DNA from: Geodermatophilus ruber
GTDB lineage: Bacteria > Actinomycetota > Actinomycetes > Mycobacteriales > Geodermatophilaceae
Direction: 5' to 3'
NCBI RefSeq assembly: GCF_900114385.1
Contig: NZ_FOSW01000005.1
Location: 1 to 64,000 of the forward strand
Length of the DNA stretch: 64,000 nt
Below, one piece after another: positions 15,674 to 22,591 of this stretch (its first letter is position 1; each line of letters begins with the position of its first letter). The notes under the pieces were generated by a model, which worked only from the letters and a program-made list of their open reading frames with translations, did not search any database and was not told the origin of the DNA. Made by a program: the position numbers and the translations under genes.

Positions 15674-16645
15674 TCAGAACCCGACGACGGCGTGCGGCCG
15701 GTAGGGCTCCTCGAGCCTGGCGATCTCCTCCGGGCCCAGGTGCAGCTCGAGCGCGGCAACGGCGTCGTCGAGGTGCGCGTCCTTGGTGACGCCGACGATC
15801 GGCGCGGTGACCACCGGCTTGGACAGCACCCAGGCCAGCGCCACCTGGGCCCGGGACACCCCGCGCTCCGCGGCGATCTCGGCGACCCGGGCCACGATCG
15901 CGCGGTCGCTGCTCTCGTCGTAGAGCCGCCGGCCGAACTCGTCGCTGCCGGAGCGGGCGGTCTCCTCGTCCCAGTCCCGGGTCAGCCGTCCCCGGGCCAG
16001 CGGGCTCCACGGGATGACGCCGACGCCCTGGTCCGCGCAGAGCGGGTGCATCTCCCGTTCCTCCTCCCGGTTGAGCAGGTTGTAGTGGTCCTGCATGGAC
16101 ACGAACCGGTGCCAGCCGTGCTCGCCGGCCGTGTACAGGGCCTTGCTGAACTGCCAGGCCCACATGGAGGAGGCGCCCAGATAGCGCACCTTCCCGGCCC
16201 GCACGACGGAGTCCAGCGCCTCGAGGGTCTCCTCGAGCGGCGTGCCCGGGTCCCACCGGTGGATCTGGTAGAGGTCGACGTAGTCGGTGCCCAGCCGGCG
16301 CAGGCTGTCCTCGAGCTCGCGGATGATCGCCTTCCGGGACAGGCCCGCCCCGTTCGGGCCCGGCCGCATCCGCCCGTGCACCTTCGTCGCGAGGACGACG
16401 TCCTCCCGGTCGGTGAAGTCGCGGATCGCCCGGCCGGTGATCTCCTCGCTGGACCCGTCGGAGTAGACGTTCGCGGTGTCGAAGAACGTGATGCCCGCGG
16501 CGATCGCCTTCTCGATCAGCCGGCGGCTGTCCTCCTCCGGCAGGCTCCACGGGTGGTTGCCGCGGGCCGGTTCGCCGAAGCTCATCATCCCGAGGCAGAT
16601 CCGCGAGACCTGCAGGCCGGTGCTGCCCAGACGCGTGTACTCCAT
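15674..16645 (-). CDS. Aldo/keto reductase
   Basis: A 323-aa NADPH-dependent (beta/alpha)8 oxidoreductase. The catalytic tetrad is visible: Asp and Tyr in FFDTANVYSDG, Lys in VVLATKVHG and His in YVDLYQIHRWD. The cofactor segment near the C-terminus is VVTAPIVGVTKDAHLDDAV. It resembles the Tas/YajO group (MEYTRLGSTGLQVSRICLGMM at the start), which often reduces aldehydes; the actual substrate is unknown. ATG 16645 is chosen over GTG 16657 because MEYTRLG is the family's usual start. A divergent SDR gene lies upstream across a region holding two inverted repeats. Confidence 0.92.
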   Translation of the reverse strand: MEYTRLGSTGLQVSRICLGMMSFGEPARGNHPWSLPEEDSRRLIEKAIAAGITFFDTANVYSDGSSEEITGRAIRDFTDREDVVLATKVHGRMRPGPNGAGLSRKAIIRELEDSLRRLGTDYVDLYQIHRWDPGTPLEETLEALDSVVRAGKVRYLGASSMWAWQFSKALYTAGEHGWHRFVSMQDHYNLLNREEEREMHPLCADQGVGVIPWSPLARGRLTRDWDEETARSGSDEFGRRLYDESSDRAIVARVAEIAAERGVSRAQVALAWVLSKPVVTAPIVGVTKDAHLDDAVAALELHLGPEEIARLEEPYRPHAVVGF

Positions 16646-16701
16646 GCCGCCACCCAACCCCGGCGCCCGGGCCGCCCGCCACTCCCGCTGCCTGCGTCGT
16701 C

Positions 16702-16751
16702 CGTGGGTTGCCGGTGCTGAAGGAGCGGCAACCCACGAGGAACACCGGCAA
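16702..16751. repeat. Two overlapping, mutually exclusive inverted repeats
   Basis: CGTGGGTTGCCG (16702-16713) pairs perfectly with CGGCAACCCACG (16726-16737). TTGCCGGTG (16708-16716) pairs perfectly with CACCGGCAA (16743-16751). Both stems use 16708-16713, so only one can form at a time. The element lies between the divergent aldo/keto reductase and SDR genes. It could be an RNA switch, a repressor site or a REP-like repeat. Confidence 0.6.
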
Positions 16752-16858
16752 ACGGGCCGCAGGACCGCAGGTTCTCGCGCTCCGCAGGTGCGGGGCGGCC
16801 CGGAGTGGGTATGGGGCGGCGCGGACCACGCGAGGGATAACTCCGAGGGGACCGCTCC

Positions 16859-16945
16859 ATGAGCCGACTCCGCCCGGACCTCGCTCCCCTGGGCGAGGCC
16901 GTGCGACCACTTCCTGTCCGTACCCGACCCACCACCCGGCCGTGA
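16859..16945 (+). CDS. Possible 28-aa leader peptide before the SDR gene
   Basis: An ATG with GAGGGG 8 nt upstream opens a 28-codon frame (MSRLRPDLAPLGE, then Arg/Pro-rich) that ends in TGA overlapping the GTG of the SDR gene as GTGA. Translation of the leader would bring ribosomes to the SDR start, which has no ribosome site of its own. The peptide resembles no known protein. It is offered because its ribosome site and the exact overlap are better than expected by chance; direct evidence is lacking. Confidence 0.4.
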   Translation: MSRLRPDLAPLGEAVRPLPVRTRPTTRP

Positions 16946-17691
16946 AGCGGCTGTCCGGACGACGCGTCGTCGTGACCGGTGGTGCCGAAGGCATCGGGGC
17001 CGCCATCGTTCGCGTGTTCGCCGCGGAGGGGGCGACAGTCGCCATCCTCGACCGCTGCGGTGAGGAGGCCGCCCTGCTGGCCGCGGAGGTCGGCGGGTAC
17101 GCCTGCGTCGTCGACCTCTCCGACGTCGCCGCCACCCGGGAGGCGATGGAGAAGGCGCTGGGCCGCCTCGGTGGCATCGACGTGCTGGTCAACAACGCGG
17201 GTGCCCGGCGGTTCGCGCCGTTGCTGGAGATGGAGGCCGCGGAGCTCGGGCAGGCGTTCGCCACGCCCGCGCAGTGCATGCTCATCGCGATCCAGGCGGC
17301 GGCCTGGGCGATGATCGGCATGCGCGCCCCCGCCGAGGACTGCGCCGGCAAGGTCATCAACGTGGCCAGCGCGGGCGGCCCGGCCAGCGGCGGGCAGGCG
17401 CACTACGCCGCCGCCAAGGCCGCGGTCACCGCGCTCACCCGGGTCGCCGCGCACGAGCTCGGCCCGCACGGCATCACGGTCAACTGCCTGTGTCCCGGCT
17501 ACCTGCTCGACCGGGCGGAGGTCGCGCCGCGCGGCACCCGCGAGCTCGACACCTGGTCGGTGCTGTCCCCGCTCGGCCGGCTCGGCGCCCCCCAGGACGT
17601 CGCCCGCGCCGCGCTCTTCCTCGCCTCCAGCGACTCCGACTACCTCACCGGGGACTCTCTCGACATCGCCGGCGGCATGGTCCTGCGCTGA
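16942..17691 (+). CDS. SDR family oxidoreductase
   Basis: A 249-aa classical short-chain dehydrogenase/reductase. The NAD(P) motif is TGGAEGIG near residues 12-19, then VLVNNAG, catalytic Ser in INVASAGGPASGG, and Tyr155/Lys159 in HYAAAKAA. The end GDSLDIAGGMVLR is the usual SDR C-terminus. VAILDR with Asp after beta-2 favours NAD over NADP. The GTG at 16942 is chosen to fit the Rossmann start; the frame stays open upstream but that part is shadow-like. No ribosome site precedes it, but a 28-codon leader frame overlaps its start. Substrate unknown, perhaps a polyol or sugar alcohol by similarity of the fold. Confidence 0.88.
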   Translation: MKRLSGRRVVVTGGAEGIGAAIVRVFAAEGATVAILDRCGEEAALLAAEVGGYACVVDLSDVAATREAMEKALGRLGGIDVLVNNAGARRFAPLLEMEAAELGQAFATPAQCMLIAIQAAAWAMIGMRAPAEDCAGKVINVASAGGPASGGQAHYAAAKAAVTALTRVAAHELGPHGITVNCLCPGYLLDRAEVAPRGTRELDTWSVLSPLGRLGAPQDVARAALFLASSDSDYLTGDSLDIAGGMVLR

Positions 17692-17707
17692 CTGCCAGAC
17701 TGCCCGG

Positions 17708-18307
17708 ATGCGGGCAGCGGACTGGGACGCGCGGTACGCCGAGCAGCGGCAGTGGTCGGCCGAGCCGAACGCGCTCGTGGCGGAACTGCTCGCCGATCTC
17801 CCGCCGGGGCGGGCGGTCGATCTCGCCGCCGGGGAGGGGCGGCATGCGCTGTGGCTGGCCGCGCGCGGCTGGCAGGTCAGCGCGGTGGACTTCGCCGCCA
17901 CCGGCCTCGCTCGCGGGCAGGAGCGACCCGGCGCCGAGCGGGTGAGCTGGGTGACCGCCGACGTCCTGGACTGGGCGGCGCCCCCCGGCTCGCTGGACCT
18001 GGTCCTGGTCGCCTACCTGCACCTGCCGGAGCCCGACACCACCGCGCTGCTGCGCCGCGCCGTGGGCTGGCTGCGCCCGGGCGGGCGGCTGCTCGTCCTC
18101 GGCCACGACGTGGACAACGTCGCGCACGGTGTCGGGGGCCCGCAGGAGCCGGCGATCCTGCACAGCGTCGACCGGCTGGCCCCGGTCGCCGAGCTGCTCG
18201 ACGTCGACCGGCTCGCGCAGGTGCGCCGCGAGATCCCCGCGGGTACCGCCCTGGACACGCTCCTGTGGGGGCGGCGGAGCGCGGAGCGTGTCGCCCCCCG
18301 CCGGTAG
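17708..18307 (+). CDS. Class I SAM-dependent methyltransferase
   Basis: A 199-aa Rossmann-fold methyltransferase. Motif I is AVDLAAGEGRHALWLAARGW, followed by an acidic Asp in SAVDFAATGL that binds SAM ribose, VTADVLDW, and LDLVLVAYLHLP, then LRPGGRLLVLGHD. Enzymes of this size with an N-terminal WDARYAEQRQWSAEPN act on small molecules, including thiols or tellurite (TehB-like), but the substrate cannot be assigned. The start lies 16 bp after the SDR stop, so co-transcription is likely. Confidence 0.88.
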   Translation: MRAADWDARYAEQRQWSAEPNALVAELLADLPPGRAVDLAAGEGRHALWLAARGWQVSAVDFAATGLARGQERPGAERVSWVTADVLDWAAPPGSLDLVLVAYLHLPEPDTTALLRRAVGWLRPGGRLLVLGHDVDNVAHGVGGPQEPAILHSVDRLAPVAELLDVDRLAQVRREIPAGTALDTLLWGRRSAERVAPRR

Positions 18308-18310
18308 CCT
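18305..18310 (+). promoter_or_regulatory. Leaderless -10 hexamer of a small membrane protein gene
   Basis: TAGCCT fits TANNNT and lies 7 nt before GTG 18318, directly after and partly overlapping the methyltransferase stop. No ribosome-binding site is present, so a leaderless transcript is likely. Confidence 0.45.
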
Positions 18311-18317
18311 CCGCGGC

Positions 18318-18443
18318 GTGATGGGGATGGGCGGTGCCGGAGGGCGGGACGCGGAGCGTCGGCGGCGGCTGGTCGCGGCGGTCGTCGTCCTGGCGATGCT
18401 GTTGGTCGCGGGGGCCACCGTGCTGTCCCTGGCGCTGGGCTGA
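18318..18443 (+). CDS. Small single-pass membrane protein (41 aa)
   Basis: A 41-codon frame from GTG 18318 (or ATG 18321): a Gly/Met start, a basic stretch AERRRRL and one hydrophobic helix (VAAVVVLAMLLVAGATVLSL). Positive-inside charge suggests a cytoplasmic N-terminus. The frame sits between a leaderless-type -10 and the next gene, whose ribosome site GAGGAGG overlaps its stop. No family is recognised and no function is proposed. Similar tiny membrane proteins in actinobacteria are often overlooked. Confidence 0.55.
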   Translation: MMGMGGAGGRDAERRRRLVAAVVVLAMLLVAGATVLSLALG

Positions 18444-18453
18444 GGAGGCAGCG

Positions 18454-18885
18454 GTGAGCGGGTCCGGGGAGGTCGAGGCCTGGTTCGCCGCGGCCGGGGC
18501 GCGCGCGGAGGAGCTGCGCCGGGTCGACGCGCTGGTCATGACCGCGGCACCCGGCATCGACCGGCAGCTGGTCCCCGTCGGCGCGCAGCACATGCTCGGC
18601 TACGGCCTGATGCCCTACCGGCCGAAGTCGGCGAAGGAGACCACGACCTGGCCGCTGATCGCGCTCGCGGCGCAGAAGCGGCACCTCTCCCTCTACGTCT
18701 GCGCGGTCGTCGACGGGCAGTACCTCGCGGAGGCGCGCGCCGAGCAGCTCGGCAAGGTCTCCTGCGGCCGCAGCTGCATCCGGTTCACCTCGCTGGACAA
18801 GGTCGACCAGGCGGCGCTGGAGGCGCTGGTGCGTGACGCGCGTACCGCCACCGACGCCGGCCGGAACGGCTACTCCGCGGCCTGA
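18454..18885 (+). CDS. DUF1801 domain protein
   Basis: A 143-aa soluble protein that fits DUF1801 (YdhG-like): a helical start with ARAEELRRVDALV, then HMLGYGLMPYR, LIALAAQKRHLSLYVCAVV and a Cys-containing loop GKVSCGRSCIRFTSLDKVD, the family's conserved end. The fold resembles the iron chaperone frataxin-like group, but no function is proven. GAGGAGG lies 6 nt before the GTG. It follows the small membrane protein gene by 10 bp. The two Cys in VSCGRSC are unusual for the family as far as I recall and could bind metal. Confidence 0.75.
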   Translation: MSGSGEVEAWFAAAGARAEELRRVDALVMTAAPGIDRQLVPVGAQHMLGYGLMPYRPKSAKETTTWPLIALAAQKRHLSLYVCAVVDGQYLAEARAEQLGKVSCGRSCIRFTSLDKVDQAALEALVRDARTATDAGRNGYSAA

Positions 18886-18894
18886 GCCGCGCCC

Positions 18895-20007
18895 TCACCG
18901 GGCGAGCAGGACGAGGCTGCCGTCCGCCGCCGGCTCGATGGCCGACGCCGATCCCGCGCTGATCCGGGTCAGCGTCGCGGCCAGCCAGCCGACGTCCTCC
19001 GCGGCGGCCGGTTCCAGCCGGAGCCGCCGCGCCTGCAGGGGCACCATCCGCAGCCCGGCCAGGCACCCGGAGTCCGCGTCAACGGTGACGAACCAGGCCA
19101 GCCGGAGGTCGTCGCGGTACTGCTCGCGCCCGCCGATGCCCTCGTAGTCGTCGACGAGGTCGCCGCACCCGTAGAGGACCAGCCGGTCGCGGTAGACCTC
19201 GATCGGGCGCGGGTGGTGCGAGGAGTGGCCGTGCACGACGTCCACCCCGCCGTCGACCAGCCGGTGGGCGAAGCGCACCTGCTCCTCGGGCACCGGCCAG
19301 CCCCAGTTCGACCCCCAGTGCAGCGACGCCACCACGACGTCCCCCGGCCGGCGCAGGCCGCGCACCCGCTCGGCCAGCGCGTCGGCCGCGGCATCGGTGA
19401 GGGCCGGGAGGTAGGCGACCCCCGGCCGGTGCGGGCCGGCCGCCCAGTGCGGAGGGATCCCGCTGGAGGGCGAGCCGGCGGCGACCAGCAGCACCCTCCG
19501 GTTCCCGCCGGCCGGCAGCACCACCGGCCGCTCCGCCGCCGCGGCGTCCCGGCCCGCCCCGGGGCCCCGCAGCCCGGCTCCCTCGAGCACCTCCAGGGTC
19601 TCGAGCAGGCCGCGGACGCCCAGGTCCAGGACGTGGTTGTTCGCCAGGACGCAGGCGTCGGGGCGGGCCACGGTCAGGGCGGCGAGGTTGGCCGGGTGCA
19701 TCCGGTAGTGGACCGCCTTGCCCGGCGCGAAGTCGTCGCTGCGGGTCACGCTCGTCTCGAGGTTGACGATCCGGACGTCGGGCGCCGCGGCGTCGAGCAC
19801 CCGCAGCGCCTCGCCCCACGGCCAGGACGGCGCGACCGGGCGGGGGACCGGGCCGTGCACCTCCTCGGCCAGGCGCACGTAGGCGCGGGCGTCGCGGACG
19901 GAGCGCTCGTGCAGCCGCGGGTCACCGGGGTGCGGCAGCACCTGGTCCACGCCGCGGCCGAGCATCACGTCGCCGCAGAGGAACAGCGTCACCGGTCCCG
20001 CGGCCAC
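18895..20007 (-). CDS. CapA family protein (PGA_cap metallophosphatase-like)
   Basis: A 370-aa CapA/PgsA-type protein of the calcineurin-like fold. The metal-site motifs are LFLCGDVMLGRGVD, IVNLETSVTRSD, CVLANNHVLDLG (the NNH ligand box) and VVASLHWGSNW, then VVHGHSSHHPRPIEVY. In Bacillus such proteins act in poly-gamma-glutamate capsule synthesis, but most actinobacterial members have no capsule genes nearby, as here. It has no signal peptide, so it is probably cytoplasmic. It may be a general esterase of unknown substrate. The start may be either GTG 20007 or the next in-frame GTG. Confidence 0.88.
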   Translation of the reverse strand: MAAGPVTLFLCGDVMLGRGVDQVLPHPGDPRLHERSVRDARAYVRLAEEVHGPVPRPVAPSWPWGEALRVLDAAAPDVRIVNLETSVTRSDDFAPGKAVHYRMHPANLAALTVARPDACVLANNHVLDLGVRGLLETLEVLEGAGLRGPGAGRDAAAAERPVVLPAGGNRRVLLVAAGSPSSGIPPHWAAGPHRPGVAYLPALTDAAADALAERVRGLRRPGDVVVASLHWGSNWGWPVPEEQVRFAHRLVDGGVDVVHGHSSHHPRPIEVYRDRLVLYGCGDLVDDYEGIGGREQYRDDLRLAWFVTVDADSGCLAGLRMVPLQARRLRLEPAAAEDVGWLAATLTRISAGSASAIEPAADGSLVLLAR

Positions 20008-20023
20008 GGCGCGCTCCCGACCC

Positions 20024-21349
20024 CTACCCGCTGGGCTGGGGCGTGCGCGCCAGGTGGGCGACGAACCAGTCGCGGGCGAGCGCGGCCGCCTGCTCCAGCG
20101 CGCCCGGCTCCTCGAACAGGTGGGTCGCCCCCGGCACGACGGCGATCTCGTTCTCGCCCCGCAGCCGCGCCTGCGCCCACTGGTTGAGCTCGAGCACCTG
20201 GGCGTCGCGGCCGCCCACGATCAGCAGCGTCGGGGCGCGGACCTCGCCCAGCCGTGCCGCGGCCAGGTCGGGTCGCCCACCGCGGGACACCACCGCCGCG
20301 ACGTCGGCGGAGGGCTCGGCCGCGGCCCACAGCGCGGCGGCGGCCCCCGTGCTGGCGCCGAACCAGCCCATCGGCAGGGTGCGGTGGGCGGGGAGCTCCC
20401 GCAGCCAGGCCGACACCTCGGCCAGCCGGCCGGCCAGCAGCTCGATGTCGAAGACGTGGGCGCGGTGCGCCTCCTCGGCCGGCGTCAGCAGGTCGAACAG
20501 CAGCGTTCCCAGGCCGGCCTGCTGGAGGACCTCGGCGACGTACCGGTTCCGCGGGCTGTACCGGCTGCTGCCGCTGCCGTGGACGAAGACCACGAGCCCG
20601 CGCGCCTCCGGGGGCACCGCGAGGAAGCCGGCCAGCCGCCCGCCGCCGGCCGGCACCGTCACCTCCTCGTCGCGCGGCGGAGGCTCCCCGGCCGGGGCCC
20701 GTTCCGCCGGTCGCGGCGTGTGCGCCAGGATGTCGACGACCTCCTCGTCCTCCGTGGCCCGGAAGTCCTCGTAGAACTGCCCGACGGCCGCGAACAGGCG
20801 CGGGAGCTCCAGCGCGACCACCTCGTCGATCTCGGTCTCGGCCGCGAGCGCGCGGGCGCTGTCGGGGGCGCACACCGGCGTGGCCAGGACGACGCGGGTC
20901 GCGCCCTGCGCGCGGGCGACGGCGCACGCGGCGCGCGCCGTGGAACCGGTCGCGATCCCGTCGTCGACGATCAGGGCCGTCCGGCCGGTCAGCGGCACGC
21001 GGGTGCGGTCGCCCCGGAAGCGGAGCGCCCGGCGCTCGAGCTCGGCGCGCTCCCGCTGCTCGGCCGAGGTGATCTCGTCGTCGTCGATCCCGGCCATGCG
21101 CAGCACGCGCTGGTTGAGCACGGTGACCCCACCCTCACCGACGGCGCCCATGGCCAGCTCGGGCTGGAAGGGCGCGCCCAGCTTGCGGACGACGATGACG
21201 TCCAGCGGCGCATCCAGGGCCCGGGCCACCTCGGCCGCCACCGGCACCCCGCCGCGGGGCAGCCCCAGCACGACGACGTCCGTTGCGCGCAGCGGCTCCA
21301 GCCGCCGGCCGAGCTGCCGACCGGCGTCCGTGCGGTCGAGAAAGGGCAC
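20024..21349 (-). CDS. Phosphoribosyltransferase / dienelactone-hydrolase-like fusion
   Basis: A 441-aa two-domain protein. Residues 1-210 are a type I phosphoribosyltransferase: LGLPRGGVPVAAEVA, then the PRPP motif LIVDDGIATGSTARAA. Residues about 225-441 are an alpha/beta hydrolase of dienelactone-hydrolase type: VFVHGSGSSRYSPRNR, nucleophile FGASTGAAAALW, acid IVGGRDAQV and His in PGATHLFEEPGAL. This fusion is known from M. tuberculosis (Rv0571c type, a dormancy-regulon gene), but its reaction is not established. The GTG at 21349 is chosen for GGGAGG 10 nt upstream; 21358 would place the site against the start. No DosR site was sought by calculation. Confidence 0.88.
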   Translation of the reverse strand: MPFLDRTDAGRQLGRRLEPLRATDVVVLGLPRGGVPVAAEVARALDAPLDVIVVRKLGAPFQPELAMGAVGEGGVTVLNQRVLRMAGIDDDEITSAEQRERAELERRALRFRGDRTRVPLTGRTALIVDDGIATGSTARAACAVARAQGATRVVLATPVCAPDSARALAAETEIDEVVALELPRLFAAVGQFYEDFRATEDEEVVDILAHTPRPAERAPAGEPPPRDEEVTVPAGGGRLAGFLAVPPEARGLVVFVHGSGSSRYSPRNRYVAEVLQQAGLGTLLFDLLTPAEEAHRAHVFDIELLAGRLAEVSAWLRELPAHRTLPMGWFGASTGAAAALWAAAEPSADVAAVVSRGGRPDLAAARLGEVRAPTLLIVGGRDAQVLELNQWAQARLRGENEIAVVPGATHLFEEPGALEQAAALARDWFVAHLARTPQPSG

Positions 21350-21528
21350 CGCGCACACCTCCCGTCCGGCGCGGCCGCAGCGGTCGGCCGGTGGTCTCCT
21401 CGGATGGTCGGCCCTGTCCTCCCGTACCGACAGGGGCCCTGGGCCCCGGCGCGGGCCGTTCGGCCCTGACCGGGGGCCGGCGTCGCGGAGCAGCCTGGCT
21501 GCGCGGAAGCACGTCTCCGGAGGCCGCC

Positions 21529-22206
21529 ATGACGATGACCGCTCGGCGTTCCTCCGACCCGCTCGCGCACGGCGTGCAGACCGCCCAGCTCTGGCTGCGC
21601 ACGGTGGCCATCCACCTGGGCACCGAGGACGAGCAGTTCGCCTACCGGGTGCTGCGGGCCTGGCTGCACCGGGTCCGTGACCGGCTCGGCATCGACGTCG
21701 CGGCGCACTTCTCCGCCCAGCTGCCGCTGGTGCTCCGCGGGTTGTTCTTCGAGGGCTGGGTGCCGCACCAGGTGCCGGTGCGCTACGACCCCGGCCGGTT
21801 CACCGCCGCGCTGGCCCAGGAGGCGCTCATCCCGGAGCCGCGCGCGCGGACGGCGGCGGCGCAGGTGACGGCGGCGTTCGAGGAGCTGACCTCCACCGAC
21901 CAGATCGACCACCTGGTCGCCCAGCTGCCCGCCGGGCTGCGTGACGTGCTCCGGCCCGTCCCGCCTCCGCGCGGGTCGACGGAGGGGGAGCCGCCGGACC
22001 GGCCCGCCGGGGAGGCGGCGGGCGGCGGGTCGGCCGAGGCCCGGCTCGCGGCCGTGGAGCGGGAGCTCCGGGTGCTCGCCGACGCGCTGCGCGCGCTGGT
22101 CGACGGCCTGGAGGAGCGGCCGTCCGACGAGCCGCGGCCACCGGCCGTGGCGCAGGTGGCCCGCCGGATGCACCAGATCCTGCTGAGCCGGGACACGGGC
22201 AGCTGA
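21529..22206 (+). CDS. DUF2267 domain protein
   Basis: A 225-aa protein with one DUF2267 domain (residues about 18-130): TAQLWLRTVAIHLG, AYRVLRAWLHRVRDRLGIDVAAHFSAQLPLVLRG, FEGW. The rest is a Pro-rich linker and a helical tail (SAEARLAAVERELRVLADALRAL) likely to form a coiled coil. The domain has no known enzymatic role and often occurs near stress proteins. CCGGAGG lies 6 nt before the ATG. Here it stands between the PRT-hydrolase fusion, itself stress-linked in relatives, and a small helical protein. Confidence 0.85.
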   Translation: MTMTARRSSDPLAHGVQTAQLWLRTVAIHLGTEDEQFAYRVLRAWLHRVRDRLGIDVAAHFSAQLPLVLRGLFFEGWVPHQVPVRYDPGRFTAALAQEALIPEPRARTAAAQVTAAFEELTSTDQIDHLVAQLPAGLRDVLRPVPPPRGSTEGEPPDRPAGEAAGGGSAEARLAAVERELRVLADALRALVDGLEERPSDEPRPPAVAQVARRMHQILLSRDTGS

Positions 22207-22345
22207 CCCCGCCGCCGGCGGCCTCGATGACCTAGGTCCCTGGCGCCGTCGGCCACTGCCGGGAACGGTGGAGAAGCCACGGCCGGGGCCGTCCCCGGTT
22301 CTTCCCTCCCGCACCCCGGGATGCCGCCACGAAGGGGCCCACCGC

Positions 22346-22552
22346 ATGACGAGCACCGTGCCCGTTACCGACGACCCGGCCGTCGACCAGGCCGTCGCCC
22401 GGCTCGCCGACGAGTTCCACGCCCGGCTGCGGCCACAGGTGATCGGCACCGTCGTGCGCAACTGCCGCCGGGACCTGAGCGGGGTCCCGGTCACGGCACT
22501 GCCGGAACTGGTCGAGCGCCTGGCGCGGGAGCGGCTGCTGTCGGTCGGCTGA
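22346..22552 (+). CDS. Small three-helix bundle dimerisation-type protein
   Basis: A 68-aa soluble helical protein: VDQAVARLADEFHARLRPQV, GTVVRNCRRDL, LPELVERLARERLLS. This fits the small actinobacterial proteins named three-helix bundle dimerisation domain. They have no known function and often lie near DUF2267 or universal-stress genes, as here. No ribosome site is obvious upstream of the ATG. The single Cys may be incidental. Confidence 0.65.
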   Translation: MTSTVPVTDDPAVDQAVARLADEFHARLRPQVIGTVVRNCRRDLSGVPVTALPELVERLARERLLSVG

Positions 22553-22591
22553 CCGCCGAAACCCGGTTGCCCCGGCCCGGAGGATGTCCGG

